From CAZCZU01 sp964503475 (GTDB lineage: Bacteria; Pseudomonadota; Zetaproteobacteria; Mariprofundales; Mariprofundaceae): DNA of 64,000 nucleotides. Positions 40,926-50,358 of this stretch are shown in pieces. The stretch is taken from contig CAZCZU010000008.1 in NCBI GenBank assembly GCA_964503475.1, forward strand, positions 1 to 64,000, in the 5' to 3' direction. The notes under the pieces are model-generated. The model saw only the letters and a program-made list of their open reading frames with translations, had not been told where the DNA came from and made no database searches. The position numbers were made by a program, and so were the translations under genes. Positions within the stretch are counted from its first letter, which is position 1, and each line of letters starts with the position of its first letter.

Positions 40926-42498
40926 GATTATAAAGAAATTACTCTTTCTGTTTCAGAGGCTTTTTCTCGATAAGGATGAGAAGGCTTTTGTGCGGCATAG
41001 CAGGGCGACATGGAAAAGCAGCGCGTCCCTTTCTTCCGGAGAGGTGCTGGTTGAGGAAAATGTCGTGGCCAGCAGCGTCGTTGCAATCAGTTATGTAGCA
41101 AATGTGCTGGCCAGGAAACATGATGCTGCCATCAAGGTTTACTCGAAGAGAAAACCCTGGTTGTTGCCGTGGTCCATGCGGAGAATCTACCGTTCATTCG
41201 GGGCGCGTTTCCTGTTCTATTCAGAATCCGGGGTGCGTGCTGAGGCCGAAGCACTTTTTGCCGATATTTACCCGACCATCAATAACAAGCGAGATGTGGA
41301 GAGGCTGTCCGTTGAAGGGGTGCCGATCGGGGATCTGATTTACGACACCCATCTCAGGAATCATCTGATTCCGACCATTGATATCACCGGTGACCCATTC
41401 AGACAAACCCTGCTTGAGGGGTTGTGCCTCTATCTGTACTGGAAACGTTATTTCGCGCGCCACAATGTCAAGGCTGTCATCGTCAGCCACTGCGTTTATG
41501 CATGGAACGCCATCATTCTTAGGGTGGCCGTTCATCGCTCGATCCCTGTGTACCAGGCGACAGCACAAAGACTCTATTACATCACAAAGAGCCATAATTA
41601 TCGGGCATATAACGACTTTCTCGATTATCCAAGCCGGTTCTCAGAGCTGGATGACCAGGCAAAGGCAGATGCCCGTTCGACGGCAAAAGAGCGGATCGAC
41701 TTGCGCTTTTCCGGCAAGGTGGGCGTCGATATGCACTATTCGACCAAATCTGCCTATACCATGGACGAACAGGCAGAACGTGTGGTCGCTGAGGGCCCGA
41801 GGGTGAAAATCCTTATTGCGACGCACTGCTTTTTTGATAGCCCGCATCCTTACGGGATCAACCTTTTTCCGGATTTCTACGAATGGCTGATGTTTTTGGG
41901 CAGGGTATCGGAGCAGACGGATTACGACTGGTATATCAAGACGCATCCGGATTTTCTTCCGGGGAATATCGAGGTCATCAACGACTTTCTGAAACGCTTC
42001 CCGAAGTTCAAGCTCATTGCCTCGGATACGTCTCACCACCAGTTGATCAGAGAAGGTATCGATTGTGCCTTGACCGTGTACGGAACGATCGGCTTCGAGT
42101 ATGCGGCGCAGGGGGTGACGGTCGTCAATGCCTCGATGTGCAATCCGCATGTGGCGTATGATTTCAACCTTCACCCTGAAACCGTCGAAGAGTATGAGGC
42201 TATACTGCATGACCTGAAGAACAGGAAGGCCACCATCGATATCGACAAGGTGTATGAGTATTACTACTGCAGGTTTCTCGACACCTTTGATGACTGGCTG
42301 TTTCAGGATTACCAGACCTTCATTCACGATATTGGCGGCCACTCTAGACAGGTGGGCTCCATCAGCTACCGCTACTTCCTTGAGCATCTCTCTCAGGAAG
42401 AACATCGGAGCATCCTGCATTCTGTCGAGACATTTATCGCTTCGGGTGATTACTGCCTGATGCGCAAGCACCGCTACAAGGGAGGTGAAGCGGCGTGA
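40915..42498 (+). CDS. Capsule-type glycosyltransferase-like protein
   Basis: The 527-residue protein begins MLYRIIKKLLFLFQRLF and its C-terminal half holds KILIATHCFFDSPHPYG (about residue 299), WYIKTHPDFLPGNIEVI (about 340), and CALTVYGTIGFEYAAQGVTVVNAS (about 385). These segments resemble the HP and GTIGxEA-type nucleotide-sugar-binding motifs of KpsC/LipB- and CDP-glycerol-like transferases. ATG 40915 overlaps the previous gene by 11 bases; a longer frame from 40813 is unlikely. It probably transfers a locus-made sugar, possibly the CMP-linked acid. Confidence 0.55.
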   Translation: MLYRIIKKLLFLFQRLFLDKDEKAFVRHSRATWKSSASLSSGEVLVEENVVASSVVAISYVANVLARKHDAAIKVYSKRKPWLLPWSMRRIYRSFGARFLFYSESGVRAEAEALFADIYPTINNKRDVERLSVEGVPIGDLIYDTHLRNHLIPTIDITGDPFRQTLLEGLCLYLYWKRYFARHNVKAVIVSHCVYAWNAIILRVAVHRSIPVYQATAQRLYYITKSHNYRAYNDFLDYPSRFSELDDQAKADARSTAKERIDLRFSGKVGVDMHYSTKSAYTMDEQAERVVAEGPRVKILIATHCFFDSPHPYGINLFPDFYEWLMFLGRVSEQTDYDWYIKTHPDFLPGNIEVINDFLKRFPKFKLIASDTSHHQLIREGIDCALTVYGTIGFEYAAQGVTVVNASMCNPHVAYDFNLHPETVEEYEAILHDLKNRKATIDIDKVYEYYYCRFLDTFDDWLFQDYQTFIHDIGGHSRQVGSISYRYFLEHLSQEEHRSILHSVETFIASGDYCLMRKHRYKGGEAA

Positions 42499-44234
42499 GC
42501 AGCCCGAACGATACGGAAATGAGAGCTGTAAAAGCGCCACTTGTATCGATCGGTGTTGCCGTTTACAACGCCCAGTCGCACCTCTCCTATCTGCTGGAAT
42601 CGCTGGCGTCGCAAAGCTATCCATATCTGGAGATTATTGTTTCGGATAATGCTTCGGATGATAGGACCTGCGAAATAGCCGAGGCCTGGTGTGCACGTGA
42701 CAGCCGCTTTCGCTATGTACGCAACGAACACAACATCGGTGCGCTGGATAATTTCAACAGGGTGGCCGGGCTTGCCTCCGGTGAATTCTTTATGTGGGCA
42801 GCAGCCGATGACCGGTTTGCCAACAATTATGTCGAAAGCTGTCTGGCAGCATTACGTGAAAACGAAGAGGTTGTGCTGGCGGGAAGTAAAACAGCTCAAT
42901 TTTATCATGATGCGGATACCTGCCTGTTTACGGATGCGGGCATCGATCTGGTAAGTGACTCGGTTGTTGACCGTTTCAAAGCCTATCGGAGGGAATTACG
43001 GAACAGGTTCCATGTCGGCATGATTTTTTACGGCCTGCATCGGCGGAGTGCCTTGGAGAAGAGTCTGCCCCTGAAGTCGGTTGTCGGATCAGATCATGTA
43101 CATATCGTTTCGATGCTTCTGCAGGGTAAGGTCACCACTCTTGATCGAACGCTTGCCTGGAAGCGTGTTGGCGGAGCTTCAAGGTCCTACAAAGAGATCC
43201 TGAAATCGATGAACAGGAGCAGTAAAGCGTTGTTGATTGCGCCCCTGCTGGACAGAGAACTGGAATTTCAGCGCCAAATTCTTCATTGTCCGCTTCCCGG
43301 TACGGAACGGATCAGGCTGGCTGTATGGTCATGGTTTTATTTCTTGATATTTGATTTTTTATTGCGGAGCAGGACAGGCCAAAAAATGAGTCTATTAAAG
43401 AAGATTGGATTGAAAGGAACCATTCGGCTGGCGCTCTATCACCTTGCCAGTCAAAGGCGCCCTTTCTCCAGAGGCTATTACGATCACAAGAACCTCTTTC
43501 TGGAACGGTCGCTGAATGATCCGGCCCTGATCGCCCGTTTTGTCGACAGAAGTAGTCTGGGCGAGAGGTATGGTTATCGACTGGATGAAAGGGTTGTGGA
43601 GTACCCATGGGTTATTTCAAAACTGAAGGCGGATGATAAAACGGTGTTCGATGCCGGTTCGGCTCTGAATTTCCCGTTCGTTCTCGAAAGCATGATAATG
43701 AACGAGCGAAAGTTTGTTATATGTACTCTTTCCCCGGAAGAGGAATATTTCAAATCCCATCGGGTTTCTTATCTCTACAACGATCTTCGCAGCACGATGA
43801 TGAAAGATGCGTCATTTGATGTGGTGACCTGCATTTCGACGATCGAGCATGTCGGTCTTGATAACACGAGGCTTTACTCCGGAGATACACAGTATCTGGA
43901 GGAGAAGTTTGATGATTACCTTAAAGTAATCGTGGAGATGAAGAGGCTTCTTAAGCCGGGAGGGAAACTTCTGCTGACGGTCCCTTATGGAAAATACCAG
44001 AATTTCGGTTGGCTGCAGCAGTTCAACCGGCAGATGGTCGAGTCAGTGATCAAGACGTTTGATGGTAGTAACAGTTCAGTTGATTACTTCCGGTATGAAA
44101 ACGATGGCTGGCATTTCTCGGAGAGAAAGAAGTGCGATGCAGACGAATATTTCGATTTCCATTCCGCTAAAGCCTTTACCGAGGACATGCTAGCAGCGGC
44201 AAGAAGTGTGGCTTGCCTGGAACTGGTCAAATAG
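42495..44234 (+). CDS. Glycosyltransferase family 2 - methyltransferase fusion
   Basis: A 579-residue two-part protein. Residues 15-240 are a GT-A glycosyltransferase: SIGVAVYNAQSHLSYLLESL, IIVSDNASDDRT and the metal-binding AAADDRF (about 97). A hydrophobic stretch (VWSWFYFLIFDFLL, about 276) may attach it to the membrane. Residues about 385-530 are a SAM-dependent methyltransferase-like domain with VFDAGSALNFPFVLES, FDVVTCISTIEHVGLD and LLKPGGKLLLTVPYGKY. The start is GTG 42495 with GGAGGTG upstream. It may add a sugar and methylate it in one protein, which could cap the chain; that is inference. Confidence 0.8.
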   Translation: MSSPNDTEMRAVKAPLVSIGVAVYNAQSHLSYLLESLASQSYPYLEIIVSDNASDDRTCEIAEAWCARDSRFRYVRNEHNIGALDNFNRVAGLASGEFFMWAAADDRFANNYVESCLAALRENEEVVLAGSKTAQFYHDADTCLFTDAGIDLVSDSVVDRFKAYRRELRNRFHVGMIFYGLHRRSALEKSLPLKSVVGSDHVHIVSMLLQGKVTTLDRTLAWKRVGGASRSYKEILKSMNRSSKALLIAPLLDRELEFQRQILHCPLPGTERIRLAVWSWFYFLIFDFLLRSRTGQKMSLLKKIGLKGTIRLALYHLASQRRPFSRGYYDHKNLFLERSLNDPALIARFVDRSSLGERYGYRLDERVVEYPWVISKLKADDKTVFDAGSALNFPFVLESMIMNERKFVICTLSPEEEYFKSHRVSYLYNDLRSTMMKDASFDVVTCISTIEHVGLDNTRLYSGDTQYLEEKFDDYLKVIVEMKRLLKPGGKLLLTVPYGKYQNFGWLQQFNRQMVESVIKTFDGSNSSVDYFRYENDGWHFSERKKCDADEYFDFHSAKAFTEDMLAAARSVACLELVK

Positions 44235-44245
44235 GGCCAGCAAAA

Positions 44246-45184
44246 ATGTCTCGACCGATTTTACTTACGGACTCGCACCGTTCCGGAACCACGTGGGCAG
44301 CAAACGTGCTTGCTGCGGCCTCGGAGCTCGGTTTCATCATGGAGCCGTTTAACGATGCCAATCGCCGACCGGGCATCTTCAATGCCAGCTTTGGCCATTT
44401 TTTTCCTTATGTGACTGATGAGAACGAGGCCCTTTATCGGGAGGCTGCAAAGAACACGATCGGTTTTCGCTACGATGCAGTCGCCGGTTTTTCTGCTGCA
44501 GGTTCCCTGCATGAATACGCTAGGGCCGTGAAGGATTTGTGCAAGACGAACCTTTATCGGGCAAGAGGCAAGCGACCGTTTGTGAAGGATCCGAATGCGC
44601 TGATTATGGCTGAATGGCTGGCGAGGGCCTTCGACATGCAGGTGGTGATTCTGATTCGCCATCCGGCTGCATTTATCAGTAGCCTGCGTATCCTGAAATG
44701 GGGGTTTCCCTTCTCATCGCTGCTTGAGCAGCCTTTGTTGATGCAGGATTACCTTTCCGACTTTGCAGACGATATCCATGACTATGCAGAAAAGGAACAT
44801 GATATCCTGGATCAGGGTATTCTGGTCTGGAAAATACTGCATCACGTCATCGCTCAGTACCGTGCGAAATACGATGATTGGGGCTTTTTCCGGCATGAGG
44901 ATCTCTCCGCCGATCCGCAATCACAGTTCGCTCGGATGTTCGAAGCCCTCAATCTTGAGTTCTCGGAGCAGGTGAGGGAGAAGCTGGCAGGCTTTACCTC
45001 ATCCGGGAATCAGTCCGATACCACCTCGGTCGACGTGCCGCTTAACAGCCGTAAATCGATCACACGGAACAGCCGTGAAAATGTCTGGAACTGGAAACGT
45101 CGCCTGACTGCAGATGAAGTACTTCATATCCGCAAGGGTGTAGAGCCTGTTTCTTCTCTGTTTTATTCCGATAGCGACTGGTAA
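44246..45184 (+). CDS. Sulfotransferase-family protein
   Basis: The 312-residue protein has LLTDSHRSGTTWAANVLAAA (residues about 6-25), where the RSGTTW loop matches the PAPS 5'-phosphosulfate site, and VILIRHPAAFISSL (about 140), matching the 3'-phosphate site with Arg and Ser. This is the PF00685/PF13469-like fold. Together with cysC at 12436 it suggests sulfation of the glycan. ATG 44246 has AGGG 10 bases upstream; an earlier in-frame start at 44213 lies inside the previous gene. Confidence 0.75.
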   Translation: MSRPILLTDSHRSGTTWAANVLAAASELGFIMEPFNDANRRPGIFNASFGHFFPYVTDENEALYREAAKNTIGFRYDAVAGFSAAGSLHEYARAVKDLCKTNLYRARGKRPFVKDPNALIMAEWLARAFDMQVVILIRHPAAFISSLRILKWGFPFSSLLEQPLLMQDYLSDFADDIHDYAEKEHDILDQGILVWKILHHVIAQYRAKYDDWGFFRHEDLSADPQSQFARMFEALNLEFSEQVREKLAGFTSSGNQSDTTSVDVPLNSRKSITRNSRENVWNWKRRLTADEVLHIRKGVEPVSSLFYSDSDW

Positions 45185-45198
45185 GCCGGGCCGTACCA

Positions 45199-46290
45199 AT
45201 GTTCGTTGACGGGAGGATTTTCAGTCTGCAGCGGCAGGGCGGTATATCCCGCCTCTATTACGAGATTCTGCACCTGATGACTCATGAGCGCTCATGCGAA
45301 CTCTTTCGTGGATTCTATCAGGATGAATACGATTGGTGCACTGTACCCCTGGTACGCAATACGGGACTGCGCTGGTCGCCTCCCCCCCGTAACAAGCTTC
45401 TGAGTCGGGTGAAGCAGCTGGCGGATGCGGTATGGCTCGAGTTGGCCTGGGCAAAAAGCCGCAGAAAAGGCAATGATGTCTATGTTTCGACCTATTATCG
45501 TTTGCCACGTAATCGTGCGGATGCCTTTATAGTTGTCGGTGATTATGACTGTGCACATGAACGCTTCCCGGAGCTGTTTCCCGGCGGCGAGCGGATCATC
45601 CAAATGAAACGTCGGGCTTTTGCTGCGGCTGATCTCATTCTGACTATATCGGAATCATCCAGGCAGGATGTGATGCGATTTTATGGCGTGCCCAGGCATA
45701 AAATCGAAGTGGTGCATTTAGGCGTGGATCGTTTTTTTGACCGAAGCAAGGCCGAGGAAGCCGTTGAGAATTCCAAACGGAAACCGTATCTTCTTTATGT
45801 GGGGAGTCGTGCTCTCTACAAGAACTTTAGTGTTCTGGAGTCTGCATTCCAGACCGGTCTTGTTAAGGATTACGAGGTAGTGGTCGTGGGCGGTGGCCCG
45901 TTGAACGAGTCGGAGATGAATGCTTTTCACGGACGTGTCCGGTGGCTTGATGCAGGTGATGGCGAGCTCAGAACGCTGTATCAGGAAGCTGCCGCCTTTA
46001 TCTATCCTTCGCTTCATGAAGGATTCGGTTTGCCGCCACTGGAGGCTCTGGCGTGTGGCTGTCCCGTCGTTGTTGCGGATATTCAGGTCGCACACGAGGT
46101 GCTTGGCGAGCATGCTGAGTACTTCAAGCCGGATGAGCCTGCTGCATTGGTCGATGCAATTTCACGGGCCGTTGATCAGGATCGCGATACGCGTATGCGC
46201 GGATATGCCCATGCCCGAAGCTACACATGGGAGAAAGCTGCTAGCGCCTTCGTGGAAAAAATAAACACACATCGAAGTCAAATGTCATGA
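45199..46290 (+). CDS. Glycosyltransferase family 4
   Basis: GT-B enzyme of 363 residues. The N-terminal half begins MFVDGRIFSLQRQGGISRLYYE, an acceptor-side glycine-rich loop. The C-terminal half has VVHLGVDRFFD (about residue 172), LLYVGSRALYKNF (about 196), and EGFGLPPLEALACGCPVVVAD (about 274), with the E(x7)E donor motif. Donor sugar unknown. It is followed by a GT2 gene at an ATGA overlap. Confidence 0.9.
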   Translation: MFVDGRIFSLQRQGGISRLYYEILHLMTHERSCELFRGFYQDEYDWCTVPLVRNTGLRWSPPPRNKLLSRVKQLADAVWLELAWAKSRRKGNDVYVSTYYRLPRNRADAFIVVGDYDCAHERFPELFPGGERIIQMKRRAFAAADLILTISESSRQDVMRFYGVPRHKIEVVHLGVDRFFDRSKAEEAVENSKRKPYLLYVGSRALYKNFSVLESAFQTGLVKDYEVVVVGGGPLNESEMNAFHGRVRWLDAGDGELRTLYQEAAAFIYPSLHEGFGLPPLEALACGCPVVVADIQVAHEVLGEHAEYFKPDEPAALVDAISRAVDQDRDTRMRGYAHARSYTWEKAASAFVEKINTHRSQMS

Positions 46291-47057
46291 GCCAGCAAGA
46301 TCATATCCCACTTATCTCGGTCATTACCGTTTGCTATCAGGCAGAGGCATATCTGGAGCAGTGCATGCAGAGTGTGTTGTCACAGGAGTTCAATGATTTC
46401 GAATATATCGTGATTGATGGCGGCTCAACGGACCGGAGTCCTGATATCATCAAGGGATACGCGGAGAAGCTTGCATACTGGCACTCTCGGCCCGATCGTG
46501 GTCTGTCGCACGCTTTCAATATCGGTATGGAGAAAAGCCGGGGAAAGTGGATCGCCTTTCTCAACGCCGACGATTATTACAGCGGCCCTCGTGTGCTCGC
46601 AGATGCCGCTGAGATACTGGTTCATGCAGATGATGCGGACATTGTACATGGAACCATCAAGTACATTGCCCGTGAGGATGCGGCGTCCGAGGTCTCCGAG
46701 GAGGTCGGGAAGCCGTGGCGCTGGGAGGACTTCAGGCGCAGCTCGACCATTCCACATCCGGCTTCTTTTTTTTCAAGGCACCTTTATGAAGAGGTCGGGA
46801 AATTCGATGAAACCTTCCGCAATGCGCTGGATTATGAGTTCTTTCTCAGAAAAGGCTCCGCACTTCGTGTCACATTCATTCCCAGGCTGTTCGCCTATAT
46901 GCGAATGGGCGGGATGAGTACGCTGGATGCCAAGCGAAGCCTGCGTGAATCTCGGGATGCCCAGGTCAAGAATCGAGCCCAAGGTGTTATGGGGGCCTAT
47001 GCATGGTGGTTTTATCTTCGGCTACGACTTTTTGTCAAAGGCCTGTTCGTCAGGTGA
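46287..47057 (+). CDS. Glycosyltransferase family 2
   Basis: The 256-residue protein has the GT-A start ISVITVCYQAEAYLEQCM (residues about 9-26), DFEYIVIDGGSTDRS, SHAFNIGMEKSRGKWIAF, and NADDYY (about 93) as metal site. It resembles WcaA/WcaE-type enzymes. It is cytoplasmic with a basic C-terminus (FYLRLRLFVKGLFVR) that may touch the membrane. Acceptor and donor unknown. Confidence 0.9.
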   Translation: MSQQDHIPLISVITVCYQAEAYLEQCMQSVLSQEFNDFEYIVIDGGSTDRSPDIIKGYAEKLAYWHSRPDRGLSHAFNIGMEKSRGKWIAFLNADDYYSGPRVLADAAEILVHADDADIVHGTIKYIAREDAASEVSEEVGKPWRWEDFRRSSTIPHPASFFSRHLYEEVGKFDETFRNALDYEFFLRKGSALRVTFIPRLFAYMRMGGMSTLDAKRSLRESRDAQVKNRAQGVMGAYAWWFYLRLRLFVKGLFVR

Positions 47058-47066
47058 GATTCGTTG

Positions 47067-47984
47067 ATGCATAGGCAGAAAACGGCATGCGTGACCGGTG
47101 CTTCCGGCATGGTTGGCCGGGAGATTGTCCAAGCCTTGTTATTACAAGGCTGGCATGTACGCGTGCTCACAAGAAAGAAAGATTTTCCCGTTGATGGTGT
47201 AGAGGTCTTTTCCGGAGAGCTGACCGATCTGGGTATTCTGCTCTCTTTTGTGGAGGGAGCGGATGCCGTATTTCACTGCGCAGCCGAATTGCATGACGAA
47301 GCGCGGATGCATCAAACGAATGTGATGGGAACTCAAACCATTCTCCAGGCGATGGCAGAGCAGCATGTCGATGGCTTGTGTCATCTGAGTTCGGTCGGTG
47401 TTATGGGGCCGGATGTCACTGGCTTGGTGGATGAACAGGCTGATTGCCATCCTTTTGGCACCTATGAAGAGACCAAATTTGCGGCAGAGCGTCTTGTTTC
47501 CGAAAGTCTCGCGTGTCAAAAGGTTTCGATTCTGAGACCGACCAATGTCATCGATGATACGCATCCCGGTATTTTACAACTATCCCTCAGGCAGGACTGG
47601 AAGAGCCGTCTGGCCCTGCTGATCAAGGGAGGGGAATGTGCGCACCTGGTTCATGCAAGGGATGTGGCTGCTGCCGCACTGCATGTTATGGAGCATGCAG
47701 AATGTGCTGGTGTTTATATCGTCGGCCTGGACGAGGATGACCGGAACACCGTGGCCGGGCTGGCCGGACTTGCAGCATTGTACCAGAGCGGAAAAAAACG
47801 ACGCTATTGGCATCTTCCCGCTGCAGCCTCTTTTTGGTTGCGCAGGCTTTTTAAAGGCAGAAGTCTGCATGGCCATACCCGGTTTTCGTCGGCGCGTCTC
47901 CTGGCAGACGGGTTTGAATTTCCGCTCGGGCTCGAGGGTACGGTGAAGCGTGTTGTTGTACGAGGCTGGAGAATTCCTGGATGA
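47067..47984 (+). CDS. NAD-dependent epimerase/dehydratase (extended SDR)
   Basis: A 305-residue SDR protein with CVTGASGMVGREIVQALL (about residues 8-25), VFHCAAELHDEARMHQTNV (about 72), SSVGVMGPD, and YxxxK in GTYEETKFAAERLV (about 133). It resembles NAD-dependent sugar epimerases and 3-beta-HSD-like SDRs. ATG 47067 has AGGTGAG 8 bases upstream. Its position between a GT2 and a GT4 gene gives no clear sugar; it might produce the donor for one of them. Confidence 0.7.
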   Translation: MHRQKTACVTGASGMVGREIVQALLLQGWHVRVLTRKKDFPVDGVEVFSGELTDLGILLSFVEGADAVFHCAAELHDEARMHQTNVMGTQTILQAMAEQHVDGLCHLSSVGVMGPDVTGLVDEQADCHPFGTYEETKFAAERLVSESLACQKVSILRPTNVIDDTHPGILQLSLRQDWKSRLALLIKGGECAHLVHARDVAAAALHVMEHAECAGVYIVGLDEDDRNTVAGLAGLAALYQSGKKRRYWHLPAAASFWLRRLFKGRSLHGHTRFSSARLLADGFEFPLGLEGTVKRVVVRGWRIPG

Positions 47985-49120
47985 ATGTGCTTCATGTCAA
48001 CATGAGCCTGGATCCGGTTACCGGCGGCGGGACGGTAGAACGGGTGCGCCAGCTCCATGCTGCCATGCTGGCCATGGATGGCATCAAATCCCGCATCTTG
48101 TCGCTGGATGCGGGATTGGAAGGAAATGTGCCAGATGCCAATGGAATTGTGCTACTACCTTGCTGGAACAGGCGCTGGTACCTGCCGGCCCCCAGGTTTC
48201 TGACGATGCTGAGGGAGGTGCGCAGGGCGGATATAGTGATTCTGATGAATCACTGGACGATCCTGAATGTCGTGGTTTTCTTTATGATACGCCTGTGCCG
48301 CACACCTTATGTTGTCTGTCCGGCCGGAGCTCTGCCGCTCTTCGGCCGCTCCCAGCTGTTTAAGCGCCTCTACAATGCCACGGTTGGCCGCCGGATGGTT
48401 GCAGGTGCGGATGCTGCGATAGCCATTGCTGCGGACGAGGCGACCGAGATGCAGCAATACGGTATTGCTTCCGGGCACATACACCATATCCCGAACGGTG
48501 TGCGTATCGAGGATTTTGCCGAAGCCGGAGACGAGCTTTTCCGTCGGCATGTGGGACTGGCTGAGGGCCAGGAGTATCTGTTGTTCGTCGGCAGGCTGAA
48601 CAGTATCAAGGGACCGGACCTGCTGCTGCAGGCATTTGTGTCTGTCGCGTCCCGCTTTCGAAACCTGCATCTGGTATTTGTCGGTCCCGACGGAGGTCTG
48701 CAGTCGTCTCTGCTGCAGATGGCGGAAGAGGCCGGTTTATCGGATCGGGTTCACGTTGCAGGCTATGCGGGTGGAGATTTGAAGTCATCTGCCTACCATG
48801 GCGCCTCCATGCTGGTGGTGCCATCACGCCAGGAGGCGATGTCGATTGTGGCGCTGGAAGCGGCCGTGTGCGCGATTCCTGTGATCCTTACCAACCGGTG
48901 CGGTTTTGATGAACTGGCCAAAGCAGGTGGTGCGCGGTTGGTGGATGCCGATGCTGACGCAATAGCCGAGGTAACGGTGGCACTGATGGATGATGCAGAC
49001 CTGAGAGCGGCGATGGGCAGGAAGGGGCGGGATCTGGTCTTGCAGGAGTACACCTGGTCGATCGCTGCGGAACGACATGTGGCAATCTGCAGGCAGATTC
49101 TCAAAGGGCGGGGCGCATGA
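47981..49120 (+). CDS. Glycosyltransferase family 4
   Basis: A 379-residue GT-B protein: VNMSLDPVTGGGTVERVRQLH (residues about 5-25), IHHIPNGVRIEDFAE (about 167), LLFVGRLNSIKGPDLLLQAF (about 193), and VPSRQEAMSIVALEAAVCAIPVIL (about 280). The EAMSIVALEA element is the usual donor-phosphate-binding motif. Starts on an ATGA overlap and ends on one with the next GT4 gene. Confidence 0.9.
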   Translation: MNVLHVNMSLDPVTGGGTVERVRQLHAAMLAMDGIKSRILSLDAGLEGNVPDANGIVLLPCWNRRWYLPAPRFLTMLREVRRADIVILMNHWTILNVVVFFMIRLCRTPYVVCPAGALPLFGRSQLFKRLYNATVGRRMVAGADAAIAIAADEATEMQQYGIASGHIHHIPNGVRIEDFAEAGDELFRRHVGLAEGQEYLLFVGRLNSIKGPDLLLQAFVSVASRFRNLHLVFVGPDGGLQSSLLQMAEEAGLSDRVHVAGYAGGDLKSSAYHGASMLVVPSRQEAMSIVALEAAVCAIPVILTNRCGFDELAKAGGARLVDADADAIAEVTVALMDDADLRAAMGRKGRDLVLQEYTWSIAAERHVAICRQILKGRGA

Positions 49121-50358
49121 AGATTCTGATCGTTAGCCAATATTTCTGGCCTGAGCAGTTTCGTATCAATGATCTGGCCCGGGAACTCGAACAGCGAGGG
49201 CATGAAGTGTCGGTGCTGACCGGGATGCCCAACTATCCTTCCGGGCGTCTTTTTGCAGGTTACAGTTGGTGGAAAAAACGACGCGACTCCTTTGGAGGCG
49301 TGCCTCTTTTTCGGGTGCCACTTTTTTTGCGTCGACAGGGGAGAGGATGGCAACTGGCACTGAACTATCTTTCGTTCGTATTGTTCGGCTCCCTTCTGGC
49401 GCCATGGTATTTCAGACGCAACACTTTCGATGTTATCTTTGTTTATGAGCCGTCACCCTTCACGGTTGGTGTTCCGGCGATTGTCATGCGCAGGTTGAAG
49501 CGGGCGCCGATACTTTTCTGGGTGCAGGACCTGTGGCCGGAGAGTCTGGAGGCAGCCGGAGCTGTCCGCTCACCGACTGTGCTGGCTACCGTGGGCAGAG
49601 TCATCCGATGGATTTACCGACGTTGTGACCGGGTCCTGGTGCAGTCGCGTGGTTTCGTTGAGCCGGCCGTGTCAGCCGGAGCCGTACGGGAGCGTACCGA
49701 CTATTTCCCCAATTGGGCGGAGGAGCTTTATCAGCCGATAGAGCTGCCGGCGAATGCCCCTGAACATGACGAACTGCCAACGGGATTCAGGGTGATGTTC
49801 GCTGGAAATCTCGGCGAGGCCCAGTCGCTGGAAACCATCGTCGATGCAGCAGACCGTTTACGAGCCGTGTCTGATATCGAATGGGTGATGATTGGTGACG
49901 GCCGTCGCATGGCGTGGATGAAGGAGAGGGTAGAAGAGCTGGGGCTCGCGACATGCATTCACTTTCTCGGACGACGACCGGTTGAGGCGATGCCTCGCTA
50001 TTTTGCTGCAGCGGATGTGATGCTTGTGACACTCAGGGCGGATCCTGTCTTCGCCCGGACGATCCCAAGCAAGGTGCAGTCCTACCTTGCCTGTGCCAAG
50101 CCTGTGGTGGCGGCGCTTGATGGCGAGGGGGCGGACGTGGTGCGCCAGGCCGGGGCCGGTATTGCCGTACCGGCGGAGGATGGTGCCCGACTGGCTGAAG
50201 CAGTGCAGGCCCTTTATGCCATGCCTGAAGAGGCACGGAGAACGCTGGGAGTGCAGGGGCGCCTCTATTTTGAAAAAGAGTTCGCAGCCGATAGGTTAAT
50301 CTCAAGACTGGAGGCATTCATGCTGCAGGCAAAAGAGGAGGGTTTGTGCGAATCCTGA
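49117..50358 (+). CDS. WbuB-like family 4 glycosyltransferase
   Basis: The 413-residue protein starts ILIVSQYFWPEQFRINDLA with RGHEVSVLTGMPNYPSGRLF following, the strong signature of the WbuB group, several members of which transfer L-FucNAc-type sugars. Also seen are WVQDLWPESLEAAG (about residue 132), MFAGNLGEAQSLETIVDAA (about 228), and TIPSKVQSYLACAKPVVAAL (about 312). Directly downstream lie genes for a UDP-L-amino-6-deoxy sugar, so it probably adds that sugar, perhaps as second residue on the lipid carrier. Confidence 0.82.
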   Translation: MKILIVSQYFWPEQFRINDLARELEQRGHEVSVLTGMPNYPSGRLFAGYSWWKKRRDSFGGVPLFRVPLFLRRQGRGWQLALNYLSFVLFGSLLAPWYFRRNTFDVIFVYEPSPFTVGVPAIVMRRLKRAPILFWVQDLWPESLEAAGAVRSPTVLATVGRVIRWIYRRCDRVLVQSRGFVEPAVSAGAVRERTDYFPNWAEELYQPIELPANAPEHDELPTGFRVMFAGNLGEAQSLETIVDAADRLRAVSDIEWVMIGDGRRMAWMKERVEELGLATCIHFLGRRPVEAMPRYFAAADVMLVTLRADPVFARTIPSKVQSYLACAKPVVAALDGEGADVVRQAGAGIAVPAEDGARLAEAVQALYAMPEEARRTLGVQGRLYFEKEFAADRLISRLEAFMLQAKEEGLCES

